Below, one piece after another: positions 47,665-57,289 of a stretch of 64,000 bases of DNA. The stretch comes from Oscillospiraceae bacterium. GTDB taxonomy: Bacteria > Bacillota > Clostridia > Oscillospirales > CAG-272. The notes below the pieces were generated by a model. The model was not told where the DNA came from, made no database searches, and saw nothing but the letters and a program-made list of their open reading frames with translations. The first letter of the stretch is position 1. Every line of letters begins with the position of its first letter. The translations under genes and the position numbers were made by a program. The stretch lies in assembly GCA_015063745.1 (NCBI GenBank), contig SVTO01000006.1, positions 1 to 64,000 on the forward strand, in the 5' to 3' direction.

Positions 47665-48594
47665 ATGACAGAATCCAAAAGAATAGAAATGCTGGAATTG
47701 CCCAAGGGAAAAGTTTCCGTGGTGTTGGATACCGATACAGCCTGTGAAGTAGACGACCAGTTTGCTGTTGCCTATGCCGTACGTGCGGCTGAAGAAGGTG
47801 AACTGATTTTGGAAGGCCTGCACGCTACTCAGTTCGGCGATAACCCCGCTGAAGCTTCCGAACTGAGCTATCAGGAAATCCTCAAGGTCCTGGACCGTAT
47901 GGGATGCCCTCAGTATAAAAACATCGTTCGCCGTGGTGCTGACCGCAAGATGGAAGGCGAAGAACCCGTTATGTCCGATGCCGTTACCCATCTGATCGAA
48001 CTGGCCAAGGATGAAAGCCGCGAAGGTCTTCTGTACGTAGTGGCTATCGGCGCAGGTACCAACATTGCTTCCGCACTGAAGGCTGCACCCGAAATCATGG
48101 AAAAGATCGTTGTTGTATGGCTGGCCGGCAACGTACAGCACTGGGAAAACGTAGAAGAATACAACATCAATCAGGACGAAGCGGCGGCAAGATACATCCT
48201 GGGCTGCGGCGTACCGCTGGTACTTCTGCCGGCTTACAATGTAGTTTCTGCGCTCTCCATTTCCATCTACGAACTGGAACATTTCATTGACGGCAAGACC
48301 GAAATCGGTTCCTTCTTAGTGGAAAACGTACGTCAGTATTCCGTTAAGGATACCCGTCCCGGCGAAGCATGGACCAAGGTAATCTGGGACATCGCCGGTA
48401 TCGCATACGTACTGCATCCCGACTGGTTCATCACCAGAATTGTATTTACCCCCAGCCTGAGCGAACCCAACGAAGCACATTGGGAAAAGAAGTGGGCAAG
48501 CAATCCTCAGAAGCACCTGATGAGAATCGGTGACTATGTGGAAAGAGCCCCCGTATTCCAGGACGTATTCGATAAGATCAACCGCTGCAAGTAA
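47665..48594 (+). CDS. Nucleoside hydrolase-like protein (copy 4)
   Basis: VVLDTDTACEVDDQFAVAYAV; AIGAGTNIASALKAAPEIMEKIVVVWLAGN. Confidence 0.85.
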   Translation: MTESKRIEMLELPKGKVSVVLDTDTACEVDDQFAVAYAVRAAEEGELILEGLHATQFGDNPAEASELSYQEILKVLDRMGCPQYKNIVRRGADRKMEGEEPVMSDAVTHLIELAKDESREGLLYVVAIGAGTNIASALKAAPEIMEKIVVVWLAGNVQHWENVEEYNINQDEAAARYILGCGVPLVLLPAYNVVSALSISIYELEHFIDGKTEIGSFLVENVRQYSVKDTRPGEAWTKVIWDIAGIAYVLHPDWFITRIVFTPSLSEPNEAHWEKKWASNPQKHLMRIGDYVERAPVFQDVFDKINRCK

Positions 48595-48625
48595 TGCGGA
48601 AAACGGGATATTCCCTGAACGCCAA

Positions 48626-48676
48626 AAGGGATGCTGTGACTGTGTGCATACACAATGACAGCATCCCTTTTTTATT
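48626..48676. terminator. Intrinsic terminator between convergent genes
   Basis: AAAAGGGATGCTGT...ACAGCATCCCTTTTTT. Confidence 0.75.
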
Positions 48677-48687
48677 GTTTCCGATGA

Positions 48688-49812
48688 TCAGATGCGGATC
48701 TTCTTGATTTCTTCCGCATAGTACTGAACCAGTTCAAACTTGGTACCCGGCATGAGACGGTGGTCGGGGCAGGGAAGAAAACCGCCCAGATCCACAAGAC
48801 CCTTGATCCGTTCGATCTCCGCATCCACGGCAGCCTTGTCCTTGCGCAGTACCGTTTTGTCCATACCGCCGACACCCAGCAGTCCCGGGCCGAATTTCTT
48901 TCTGGCCGCCGCAAACTGATCGCCCCACACGCCGACTTCAATGGGGAACATGGTATTCACGCCGTTCTCAAACCATGTGGGCAGCAGCTCTTCCACAACT
49001 CCGTCACAGTCCAGAGAAATGATGTCGATACCGTATTTCCGGCACAGATCGTTGCGCTTCTTATAATGCTTGGCACAAAGCTCATTGAAAATTTCGGGGG
49101 ACAGCAGAGGCCCGTTCTTGAAGCAGATGTCTTCCCAGTAATGGGCAAAATCGAATCGGGCGCCGGTTTCCAGAATCGCTTCTGCGCACTTGTACTGCAT
49201 ATCCGCAAAAGTATCCACAATGTCAGCAAACAGATCTTCATCTTCATCGTACATCAGGTAACTCATGCCGAGCACGGAGGTCATATCCCGGATTTTTCCA
49301 AGCACGCTGCCGAGATGCAGACCATGGGGAATATCGGTGGGTCTGGTTTCGTTGAAATTTTTGAAGAATTCCAGATCTACACGTTCGGGCGTATACTGCA
49401 TTTTCGGCAGATACAGTTCTTCAAAAGCTGCTCTGTCCTTCAGCAGATAATCATCTTCCGACGGAATCGAAGTTATACCGGGCTTGATCCGTTCGATCAG
49501 GCCGTCTTTTGTCTGCATCCGTCTGGTTCCGTCCGGCAGTACTTCCAGTACCTTTTCTTCAAAGCTCGGAAACAGGCCGTTTTGTGCCTCAAAGACATTC
49601 TGCCAGTTGAAATCCCAGCCGATCAATTCATCCAGCCGACGGTCGGCTTCATTGCCGTCACCGTGAGTTTCCAGAATATCTCCCGGAATCTTCCCCTGTT
49701 CGACCCATTCCTCCAGCAATTCTTCCCAGTATCCGAAATGCACGGCGGGCAGACGGTCAGCGGGCTTGTAGTGCAGGATATTCATAGCACGTTCTCTGTT
49801 AGTCATAATCAT
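48688..49812 (-). CDS. Uroporphyrinogen decarboxylase (URO-D) family protein
   Basis: MTNRERAMNILHYKPADRLPAVHFGYWEE; DIISLDCDGVVEELLPTWFENGVNTMFPIEVG. Confidence 0.85.
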   Translation of the reverse strand: MIMTNRERAMNILHYKPADRLPAVHFGYWEELLEEWVEQGKIPGDILETHGDGNEADRRLDELIGWDFNWQNVFEAQNGLFPSFEEKVLEVLPDGTRRMQTKDGLIERIKPGITSIPSEDDYLLKDRAAFEELYLPKMQYTPERVDLEFFKNFNETRPTDIPHGLHLGSVLGKIRDMTSVLGMSYLMYDEDEDLFADIVDTFADMQYKCAEAILETGARFDFAHYWEDICFKNGPLLSPEIFNELCAKHYKKRNDLCRKYGIDIISLDCDGVVEELLPTWFENGVNTMFPIEVGVWGDQFAAARKKFGPGLLGVGGMDKTVLRKDKAAVDAEIERIKGLVDLGGFLPCPDHRLMPGTKFELVQYYAEEIKKIRI

Positions 49813-49952
49813 AACCTCCGAACGGTATATTATGGTATATTATAAAGAATAATATACGAAAATGCAAGAGGTATTTGCTTTTTTAATCAAAAACAATCAT
49901 GTACAAAAAAGAGGCGAAGTGTTACCTTCGCCTCTGACGGTTATAACTGTGA

Positions 49953-50987
49953 TTAGCCCATGTAGAAAATATTTTGTTCCTTCAGTTCGTCAATATTTTC
50001 AACATTGTACCATCTGCCGGCGATACCAACGTCAGCAACTTCGTTGCCCAGCAGCTTCTGTGCAGCCAGTTCAACTGCCTTGTAGCCGATGCTGTAGGAG
50101 TCCTGTGCAACGGAACCAACCAGCAGAGCGTAGTTAGCGCCTGCATCCTTGATCCAGTTGTACTGGTTTGTACCTGCGTCGAAACCGCAGAATACGATGT
50201 TCTTGTACATTTCCGCATTGTCGGAAACTTCGGGATATACTTCGTTAACAACACCTTCGTTGGTCATGAAGATCGCGGATGCGCCCCAGTCCTTCAGAGC
50301 GGTGAGACCGAGTTTGTATTCGCCGGGGTTGTTGTTCTTGGTCTGTACGTTGATGTCCAGAGTGATGGCATCAGCTGCAGCCAGTTCTTCGAGCTTGTCC
50401 TTGAAGCCGCCAGCTCTGTCAATACCGGTGCTGGTGGAGTCGTGCTGGATGATACCAACTTTGAAGCCGTGAACTGCCATGCCGTTAGCCTTCATATACT
50501 GATAGAAGTTTTCGGCAGCAACGCCTGCAGCTGCATAGTTGTCGGTAGCAACGCCGCCGATGGTGGGGTCCTTACCTTCGGTGATGTCTGCGCCGCCGGA
50601 ATACAGACCGGAGTCGAATTCAACGATCGGCAGTCCCTTGTCGTATGCGGAGGTCAGTTCATCTGCAAAACCGAGGCCGATGGTAGCCAGAACGATGGCC
50701 TTGATATCCTTGGTATTCAGCGCGGACTGAACCATTTCACGCTGAGCGTTTACATATTCTTCGCTTTCAGCAGTAGGGCCGCGGAAGGTGATCTTGTAAC
50801 CGTAGTCTGCGCCTGCCTGTTCTGCACCGGCCTTAACAGCCTGCCAGAACGCGTGGGTTTCGCCTTTTGCTACTACCGCAATGGTACCCTTGCTGTCACC
50901 GGAGTCAGTGTTTCCGCACGCAGCAAAGAAGAATGTGCACATGGAAAGTGCCAGAACGAATGCCAGAACCTTAGTGAGTTTTTTCAT
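49953..50987 (-). CDS. Sugar ABC transporter substrate-binding lipoprotein (PBP1/RbsB type)
   Basis: Lipobox MCTFFFAACGN; VVAKGETHAFWQAVKAGAEQAGADYGYKITFRGPTAESEEYVNAQREMVQSAL. Confidence 0.9.
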   Translation of the reverse strand: MKKLTKVLAFVLALSMCTFFFAACGNTDSGDSKGTIAVVAKGETHAFWQAVKAGAEQAGADYGYKITFRGPTAESEEYVNAQREMVQSALNTKDIKAIVLATIGLGFADELTSAYDKGLPIVEFDSGLYSGGADITEGKDPTIGGVATDNYAAAGVAAENFYQYMKANGMAVHGFKVGIIQHDSTSTGIDRAGGFKDKLEELAAADAITLDINVQTKNNNPGEYKLGLTALKDWGASAIFMTNEGVVNEVYPEVSDNAEMYKNIVFCGFDAGTNQYNWIKDAGANYALLVGSVAQDSYSIGYKAVELAAQKLLGNEVADVGIAGRWYNVENIDELKEQNIFYMG

Positions 50988-51060
50988 GAGAAACCTCCAT
51001 AAAAATATTTTATAAAAACATACGCGTTTTTATACAGATTCGGATCGGGATGCACCCGGA

Positions 51061-52338
51061 TTACTTTTTCGCGGATTCTTCCGCCTTCAGCTGCGCCACT
51101 TCGGTCTTCAGCCGATTCTTGATCTGGGCAAGCTCTGCATCGATTTCCTGTACCCGCTTGACCGCTTCTTCATTCTTCTTGGCGGAAAGGGCATAGTCTT
51201 TTTCGATGTTCAGCTCTTCCATTTTTCCCTTCAGCTCTTTTTTAAGCTTGTCGGACTTCTTTTCGATTTTAACCTTGCTGGCCGCCTTCTTCTTCAGAAC
51301 ATCCAGCAGAACCGCACCTACAACGATCACACCGGTAACCGCATAGGTGATATTGGTGGCGGAAACTACGCTGCCGCCGCTGAGAGCCATGTTCAGACCC
51401 TGACGGATAACAACCAGAATGATGGAACCGAGAATGGTACCCGCTATGGAAGCCGCACCGCCGGTGGTACTGGTACCGCCGATGTAAACACCCGCGATGG
51501 CATCCAGTTCCATACCGTTGCCGCTGGCGATGTTCAGGGACGGGTTGGAAGCGGTGTAGAACAGAGCGGCCAGACCGGCAAAGAAACCGCCGATGGCATA
51601 GGCAATGATCTTGTACTTGTCCACATCAATACCGGAGAGGCGGGTTGCTTCTTCATTACTGCCGATGGCCAGAATATAACGGCCGACCTTGGTCTTGTAC
51701 ATAACCACCATACAGATCACGGTGAGTACCAGAACCCACAGGATGCCGATGGGGAAACCTTCGTAGTTGGTGAAAATTTTCTGCATCCAGCCGGTGGGCG
51801 GATACTTGACAGCAGCAGAGGTTTCACGAACCGCTTCGGAAATTACGGCGGTCAGACCTCTGGAAACCAGCATGGTGCCGAGGGTAGCGATAAAGGGTGC
51901 GATCTTGCATTTGGCAACCAGGAAACCGTTGAGCAGACCGAAGAGCAGACCGGTCAGCAGGATGATCGGAATGGTCAGCCAGAGAATACCTTCTTCCTGG
52001 GCAACGCCCGTACCGCAGACAGCGCCTGCCAGAACGGAGGAACCGATACATACGGTACCGATGGACAAATCAATGCCGCCGGTAGCGATAACGAAGGTAA
52101 CACCCAGTGCCAGAACCGCATAGGGAACAAGGGATTTGCTCATGGTCAGCAGAACGCCCTTGTCGGCGAAGCTGGGATTGATCAGCGTGAAGATGGCGAA
52201 CAGGGCGATCGTTGCAAAAACGATGACGATATTCTGTTTGCCGTTATTCTTTATATACTTGGCGGATTTTACGCCGAACTGCCGCAGGGAACCGCGGAGA
52301 TTCAGGCGCGCGCCGAACGGATTGTTGGTCTGTTTCAT
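51061..52338 (-). CDS. Sugar ABC transporter permease (RbsC type) with C-terminal coiled coil
   Basis: VTFVIATGGIDLSIGTVCIGSSVLAG; about 75 charged residues after the last TM helix. Confidence 0.9.
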   Translation of the reverse strand: MKQTNNPFGARLNLRGSLRQFGVKSAKYIKNNGKQNIVIVFATIALFAIFTLINPSFADKGVLLTMSKSLVPYAVLALGVTFVIATGGIDLSIGTVCIGSSVLAGAVCGTGVAQEEGILWLTIPIILLTGLLFGLLNGFLVAKCKIAPFIATLGTMLVSRGLTAVISEAVRETSAAVKYPPTGWMQKIFTNYEGFPIGILWVLVLTVICMVVMYKTKVGRYILAIGSNEEATRLSGIDVDKYKIIAYAIGGFFAGLAALFYTASNPSLNIASGNGMELDAIAGVYIGGTSTTGGAASIAGTILGSIILVVIRQGLNMALSGGSVVSATNITYAVTGVIVVGAVLLDVLKKKAASKVKIEKKSDKLKKELKGKMEELNIEKDYALSAKKNEEAVKRVQEIDAELAQIKNRLKTEVAQLKAEESAKK

Positions 52339-52339
52339 G

Positions 52340-53854
52340 TCAGATACTCTCCCTCATTGTAGCAAGCTGCATAATGTTTTCCTGGTTGGCTTCGGAAATA
52401 TCGAGTTCGCCGGTCTTGCGGCCTTCGCACATGACCATGACGCGGTCACTCATACGTAAGATTTCCACAAGCTCGGAGGAGATCATGATGATGGATTTGC
52501 CCTGCTTGGACAACTCGTTCATCAGCGTGTAGATCTCGCTCTTGGCACCGACGTCAATGCCGCGGGTAGGTTCGTCGAAGATCAGAATATCGCAGTCCTG
52601 AATCAGCCATCTGGCGATGATTACCTTCTGCTGATTACCGCCGGACAGGTTCTTCAGAATCTGATCCATGGATGGTGTCTTGGTACGCAGCTTGGCATTG
52701 TACTCGGCGGCTTCTTTCTTCAGCTTTCCATCGTCGATGATACCGGACTTCACATACCGGTCCATGGAAGCAATGGCAGTGTTTTCCGCGACGGACTTGA
52801 GGAGCATGAGACCATACCGCTTACGGTCTTCCGATAAATATCCGATACCGTGCTTTACCGCATCGGCAGGGGATTTAATGTCAACCTTTTTACCGTTTAT
52901 GTAAATCTCGCCGCTGTCATAGGGATCCGCACCGAAAATCGCACGGGCCACTTCGGTTCTTCCCGCACCCATCAGGCCGGACAGACCGAGAATTTCTCCA
53001 CGGCGGAGCACAAAGCTCACATCACGGATGGTCTTGCCGCTGCAGAGATTCTTCACTTCCAGAACCACTTCCGCACCCTCGGGTACTTCGCTGTGGGTCT
53101 TGGGATCTTCGTAAACCACACGGCCGATCATCATGTTGATAATCTGGTCCTTGGTCACGTCTGCGGTGTTGACCGTGCCGATATATTCACCGTCACGCAT
53201 TACGGTAATGCGGTCGGAGATGCGCTTGATTTCATCCATACGGTGGGAAATGTAGATCATGCCGATGCCTTTTTCCTTCAGATCGTACATGATGCGGAAC
53301 AGTTCCTCGATTTCCGCCTGGGTCAGAGCCGCGGTGGGTTCATCCAGAATCAGCAGCCTGCAGTCTCTGGAAACAGCCTTGGCGATTTCCACCATCTGCT
53401 GTCTGCCGACGGTCAGATTGCCGAGTGTTGTCTGGGGATCGATCTTAATGCCGATGTGATCAAAAAGCTTTTGGGTTTCCTTTACCATTTCGGCATCTTT
53501 TATGAGCAGATTTCCCGACATACGTTCTCTGCCGATGAAAATATTCTGTGCAACCGTCAGATGATTCATCATATTCAGTTCCTGATGGATCATACTGATA
53601 CCGGCGTGCTGGGCTTCGCCGATGTTTTTCACGGTATAGGGAGAACCGAGATAGGTCATCTCACCGCCGTCAGCCTGGTAGATACCGGTCAGAACCTTCA
53701 TCAGGGTGGATTTTCCGGCGCCGTTTTCACCGACGAGCGCGTGTATTTCGCCGCAGCGCAGATCGAAATGAACATTTTTCAGAGCATGTACGCCATGAAA
53801 CCGTTTTTCGATGCCGTTCATTTCCAACAGCAAATCCTGCATTAAAGTAATCAC
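52340..53854 (-). CDS. Sugar ABC transporter ATP-binding protein (RbsA/MglA type)
   Basis: Two ABC domains; GENGAGKSTLMKVLTGIYQ, LTVGRQQMVEIAKAVSRD, LSGGNQQKVIIARWL. Confidence 0.93.
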   Translation of the reverse strand: MITLMQDLLLEMNGIEKRFHGVHALKNVHFDLRCGEIHALVGENGAGKSTLMKVLTGIYQADGGEMTYLGSPYTVKNIGEAQHAGISMIHQELNMMNHLTVAQNIFIGRERMSGNLLIKDAEMVKETQKLFDHIGIKIDPQTTLGNLTVGRQQMVEIAKAVSRDCRLLILDEPTAALTQAEIEELFRIMYDLKEKGIGMIYISHRMDEIKRISDRITVMRDGEYIGTVNTADVTKDQIINMMIGRVVYEDPKTHSEVPEGAEVVLEVKNLCSGKTIRDVSFVLRRGEILGLSGLMGAGRTEVARAIFGADPYDSGEIYINGKKVDIKSPADAVKHGIGYLSEDRKRYGLMLLKSVAENTAIASMDRYVKSGIIDDGKLKKEAAEYNAKLRTKTPSMDQILKNLSGGNQQKVIIARWLIQDCDILIFDEPTRGIDVGAKSEIYTLMNELSKQGKSIIMISSELVEILRMSDRVMVMCEGRKTGELDISEANQENIMQLATMRESI

Positions 53855-53876
53855 CCCTTTTTATCTTTCTCTGAAT

Positions 53877-53905
53877 ATTGTACCCTTTTCCCGTGAATCT
53901 TTCAA
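53877..53905 (-). promoter_or_regulatory. Promoter for the sugar ABC operon
   Basis: Minus strand TTGAAA-N17-TACAAT. Confidence 0.55.
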
Positions 53906-53961
53906 TAGTATAAAACACAAAAATATTCACAAAAAAACACACAATATCCAAGGGGCTCCTA

Positions 53962-53990
53962 TTGCAAAAACAGGGGCTGTATGGTATAAT
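53962..53990 (+). promoter_or_regulatory. Promoter for the AraC-family regulator
   Basis: TTGCAA-N17-TATAAT. Confidence 0.6.
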
Positions 53991-54145
53991 TAAGGGGTGA
54001 AAATGGATATCATACTGGAAAAAATGTCATTTTTAGTTATCTTTTTGCGGAATTTGTGTGCTAAAATTGACAATTTACGAAAAAGCAAAAAATAACATAA
54101 AAATTAGGCGAAACGCACAAAAAGCGAAAGGTGGTTTTGGGGAAA

Positions 54146-55057
54146 ATGATGGGTCAGAAAGACGAAAATATCCGTCTGGATGTAAGAAATACTGCCGAAT
54201 CACGGGTGGAAGCGGTAAAACTGGATACAAAATGTCTGTATGCGGGGAAGCTGGAGAGAGTCCGTCAGTGGCAGGAGAACCCCCACGGGCATCCGTTCTG
54301 TGAAATTCTGTTCGTTTTGTCCGGCTCCGGCATAACGACAATAGACGGAAAGACCTACAATATAACAAAAGGGGATATTATCGTGTACAACCCCTATACG
54401 GTTCACTGGGAAGCCACAGCGGACAATGCGGGGATTGAAATGGCCTTTTTCGGCATCACCAATTTTCAGGCGGCGAACCTGCCTACCGATTATCTGATCG
54501 CGGAGGGCGCTTCACCTGTACTGCACACGAAAAAACAGGAAAACCGGTTTGCATTCTATTTCCGTTCCCTTGTGGAAGAGATTTCCGGGGAGCAGCAGTA
54601 CGGGGAACTGATGGCGAAATACTGGGCACGGCTGATTCTGATCAGTATCTTACGTCTGGCAAATATATCGGAAGCCAAATTTGTAACCAATGCCATATTC
54701 ACGAAAATCCACCAGTATCTGACGAACCACTACACAGAGATCGAGTCCATGGATCAGGTGTGCGAGGTGCTGGGGGTCAGTAAATACTATCTTTCCCATG
54801 TATTCAAAAACTATATGGGAGTACCGCCCATGCAGTACGTGACATCCCAGCGGATGGCGTATGCGAAGAAACTGCTGTGCGAGACGGATCTGTCAGCTTC
54901 TGCGATCGGGGAACAATGCGGATACAAGGATCACTCGCTGTTCTTCAAAACTTTCAAAAAAGTAGTGGGCGTGACGCCCATGATATTCCGGGAAAAAGCC
55001 AACCGTTCCTGGATGAATTCAAAGGAAGAACTGGAGGAAATGCGAAAAAAGCAGTAA
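54146..55057 (+). CDS. AraC-family transcriptional regulator
   Basis: Cupin-like N-terminus; HTH SMDQVCEVLGVSKYYLSHVFKNYMGVPPMQYVTSQRMAYAKKLL; GTG 54131 is an alternative start. Confidence 0.9.
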   Translation: MMGQKDENIRLDVRNTAESRVEAVKLDTKCLYAGKLERVRQWQENPHGHPFCEILFVLSGSGITTIDGKTYNITKGDIIVYNPYTVHWEATADNAGIEMAFFGITNFQAANLPTDYLIAEGASPVLHTKKQENRFAFYFRSLVEEISGEQQYGELMAKYWARLILISILRLANISEAKFVTNAIFTKIHQYLTNHYTEIESMDQVCEVLGVSKYYLSHVFKNYMGVPPMQYVTSQRMAYAKKLLCETDLSASAIGEQCGYKDHSLFFKTFKKVVGVTPMIFREKANRSWMNSKEELEEMRKKQ

Positions 55058-55224
55058 GGTACGGACGGTAAAAAATCCGGCGGAAAATCATCGGATAATA
55101 TTGCATAAAGAAGGAATGTCTGCTATAATATACGTATACAGGATTAAAAAACGACAGAATACAATACCGCAGGGCATGTATCTGTAAGACGGAGCGGGAG
55201 GGAATTCTCATAAAAAAAGAATCT

Positions 55225-55812
55225 TTGGAACTTGCGAAAAATGTATACCGGATCGAACAGGAATGTATCCGGGAAATGGAAGATTATTTTGATGAAACTG
55301 CCTTTGCCAAAGCGGTGGAGCTTCTGAAAAATGCTCCCAGAATCGGTACCAGCGGCTGCGGCCATTCCGGTATCATCTGCCAGCATCTGGCCCATCTTCT
55401 GTGCTGCATCGAACAGCCCGCACGGTTCATTTCCCCGGCGGAAGCGGTGCACGGTGCCAGCGGTTTCCTGCAGCAGGGTGACGCCATGGTACTGGCATCC
55501 CGGGGCGGCAAAACGAAGGAACTGATCCCCATTGCGGAGATCTGCCGTAAAAAAGGCGTTGCCGTGATCGTAGTCACCGAGAATATGGATTCGGTACTGG
55601 CTGAAATGGCCGATGTGGTTCTGAAACAGCATGTAAACCGGGAAACCGACAAATACAATGCCCAGGGGACTACCTCCACCACGGCTCTGTGTGTACTTTT
55701 CCACACCCTGACCACGGCGCTGATGGAGGAGACGGATTTTCAGAACGAACAGTTTGCTCTGATCCATCCGGGCGGAGCTGTGGGCGAACGACTGAACGGC
55801 GAAAAAGCATAA
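55225..55812 (+). CDS. SIS-domain sugar-phosphate isomerase-like protein (KpsF/GutQ type)
   Basis: RIGTSGCGHSGIICQHLAHLL, VLASRGGKTKELIPIAEICRKKG; start codon uncertain (TTG 55225). Confidence 0.85.
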   Translation: MELAKNVYRIEQECIREMEDYFDETAFAKAVELLKNAPRIGTSGCGHSGIICQHLAHLLCCIEQPARFISPAEAVHGASGFLQQGDAMVLASRGGKTKELIPIAEICRKKGVAVIVVTENMDSVLAEMADVVLKQHVNRETDKYNAQGTTSTTALCVLFHTLTTALMEETDFQNEQFALIHPGGAVGERLNGEKA

Positions 55813-55871
55813 GCTATATTCAAAATAGGAAGAAAATTTATCAAAATACAACTTTTCGGAGGAAAATCAAA

Positions 55872-56492
55872 ATGGAATTCAAAGTATTTCAGAAGGAACT
55901 CGAACTGCAGTCCAGAGGCTGGATTCCCACCTTCCATGACGTATCCAAGGAAGTAATCGAAATCGTAGAAGCATCCGGCATCAAGAACGGCACCGTGTGC
56001 ATCGCATCCCACCACACCACCTGTTCCGTAATCATTCAGGAATGTTCCCATGATATCGACTCTTTTGACTTGGAATACCTGCAGCATGACCTGCTGGACA
56101 TCATGCGCAAGATGATTCCCGACTATGTGGATGAAGGCGACTACCGTCATCCCGGTCCGATCCATGCCCAGTTCGGCCGTTACGTAAACGAACCCGGTGA
56201 CTTCACTTCCATGAACACCGACGGTCATCTCCGCTCCTCTTTCTTCGGCAGAAGCGAAACCATGACCATCAAGGACGGTGTTCTGGACGGCGGTGAATTC
56301 GCACACATCTACTTTGTTGACTGGGACCACGTACGTGCCCGCCGCCGCCAGCTGAACGTAACCGTTATGGGTACCACCGAAGATGTAGGCGACAGAAAGT
56401 GGAACAACGGCGAAGTCATCAATACCCTGCGCAAGTACACCGACGAAGAAAAGGCGTTTGACGTACACTATACCCTGCAGCAGAAGAGATAA
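55872..56492 (+). CDS. YjbQ/UPF0047 family protein (copy 1)
   Basis: ASHHTTCSVIIQE; NTDGHLRSSFFGRSETMTI. Confidence 0.88.
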   Translation: MEFKVFQKELELQSRGWIPTFHDVSKEVIEIVEASGIKNGTVCIASHHTTCSVIIQECSHDIDSFDLEYLQHDLLDIMRKMIPDYVDEGDYRHPGPIHAQFGRYVNEPGDFTSMNTDGHLRSSFFGRSETMTIKDGVLDGGEFAHIYFVDWDHVRARRRQLNVTVMGTTEDVGDRKWNNGEVINTLRKYTDEEKAFDVHYTLQQKR

Positions 56493-56575
56493 CCGATACA
56501 AATTTAATTACATAGAAAGGTTACGGATGCCAAAATCCAATTTCGGTTGGGTTTTGGCAGTCGTACTGTGAGGAT

Positions 56576-57289
56576 ATGGAAAAGATTCGTACTCCCTATT
56601 TTGAAATTGGTACCAAGAACTATGTGTGGGGCGACAAGCTTCTGGAATATGCGATTGCAGCGGACAAAGCGGCAGAAAAGTATGATATTGATGTACTGTT
56701 CATCTGTCCCGCGCTGGAAGTAAGACGCGTTGCGGAAAACACGAAGAACCTGAAGGTGTTCGTTACCTATATGGATACCCTTCGTCCCGGACGCGGCTGT
56801 GCGGATATTCTGCCCGAAGGTGTGAAAGATGCCGGTGCTGTCGGCGTAATGATCAACCATTGTGAAAAGCCCATGAGCCTGCCCCAGATGAAGAAGACCA
56901 TCGACAGAGCGAGAGAACTGGATATGATGGTGTTCGCCTGTGCCGATACCCTGGACGAAGCAAAGGCCATCGCCCAGCTCCATCCCGACATCATCAATCC
57001 CGAACCCTCCGAGATCATCGGCGGCGGCAAGGGTGCCAGTCCCATGGCCTACGTTATGGATTCCATCAGAGCAATCAAGGAAGTGGATCCCTCCATCATG
57101 GTGGAACAGGCTGCCGGCATTACCTGCGGTCAGGAAGTATACGACTTCATCATGGCCGGTTCCGAAGCAGCCGGTGCTGCATCCGGTATCATGAACGCCG
57201 CAGACCCCATCGCCATGATCGACGAAATGATCGCGGCAACCCGCCGTGCGGCTGACGATCTGAAAAAGAGAGAGGAAGAAGCAAAATGA
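56576..57289 (+). CDS. Archaeal-type triosephosphate isomerase-like protein
   Basis: FEIGTKNYVWG, VGVMINHCEKPM, IINPEPSEIIGGGKGAS. Confidence 0.78.
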   Translation: MEKIRTPYFEIGTKNYVWGDKLLEYAIAADKAAEKYDIDVLFICPALEVRRVAENTKNLKVFVTYMDTLRPGRGCADILPEGVKDAGAVGVMINHCEKPMSLPQMKKTIDRARELDMMVFACADTLDEAKAIAQLHPDIINPEPSEIIGGGKGASPMAYVMDSIRAIKEVDPSIMVEQAAGITCGQEVYDFIMAGSEAAGAASGIMNAADPIAMIDEMIAATRRAADDLKKREEEAK

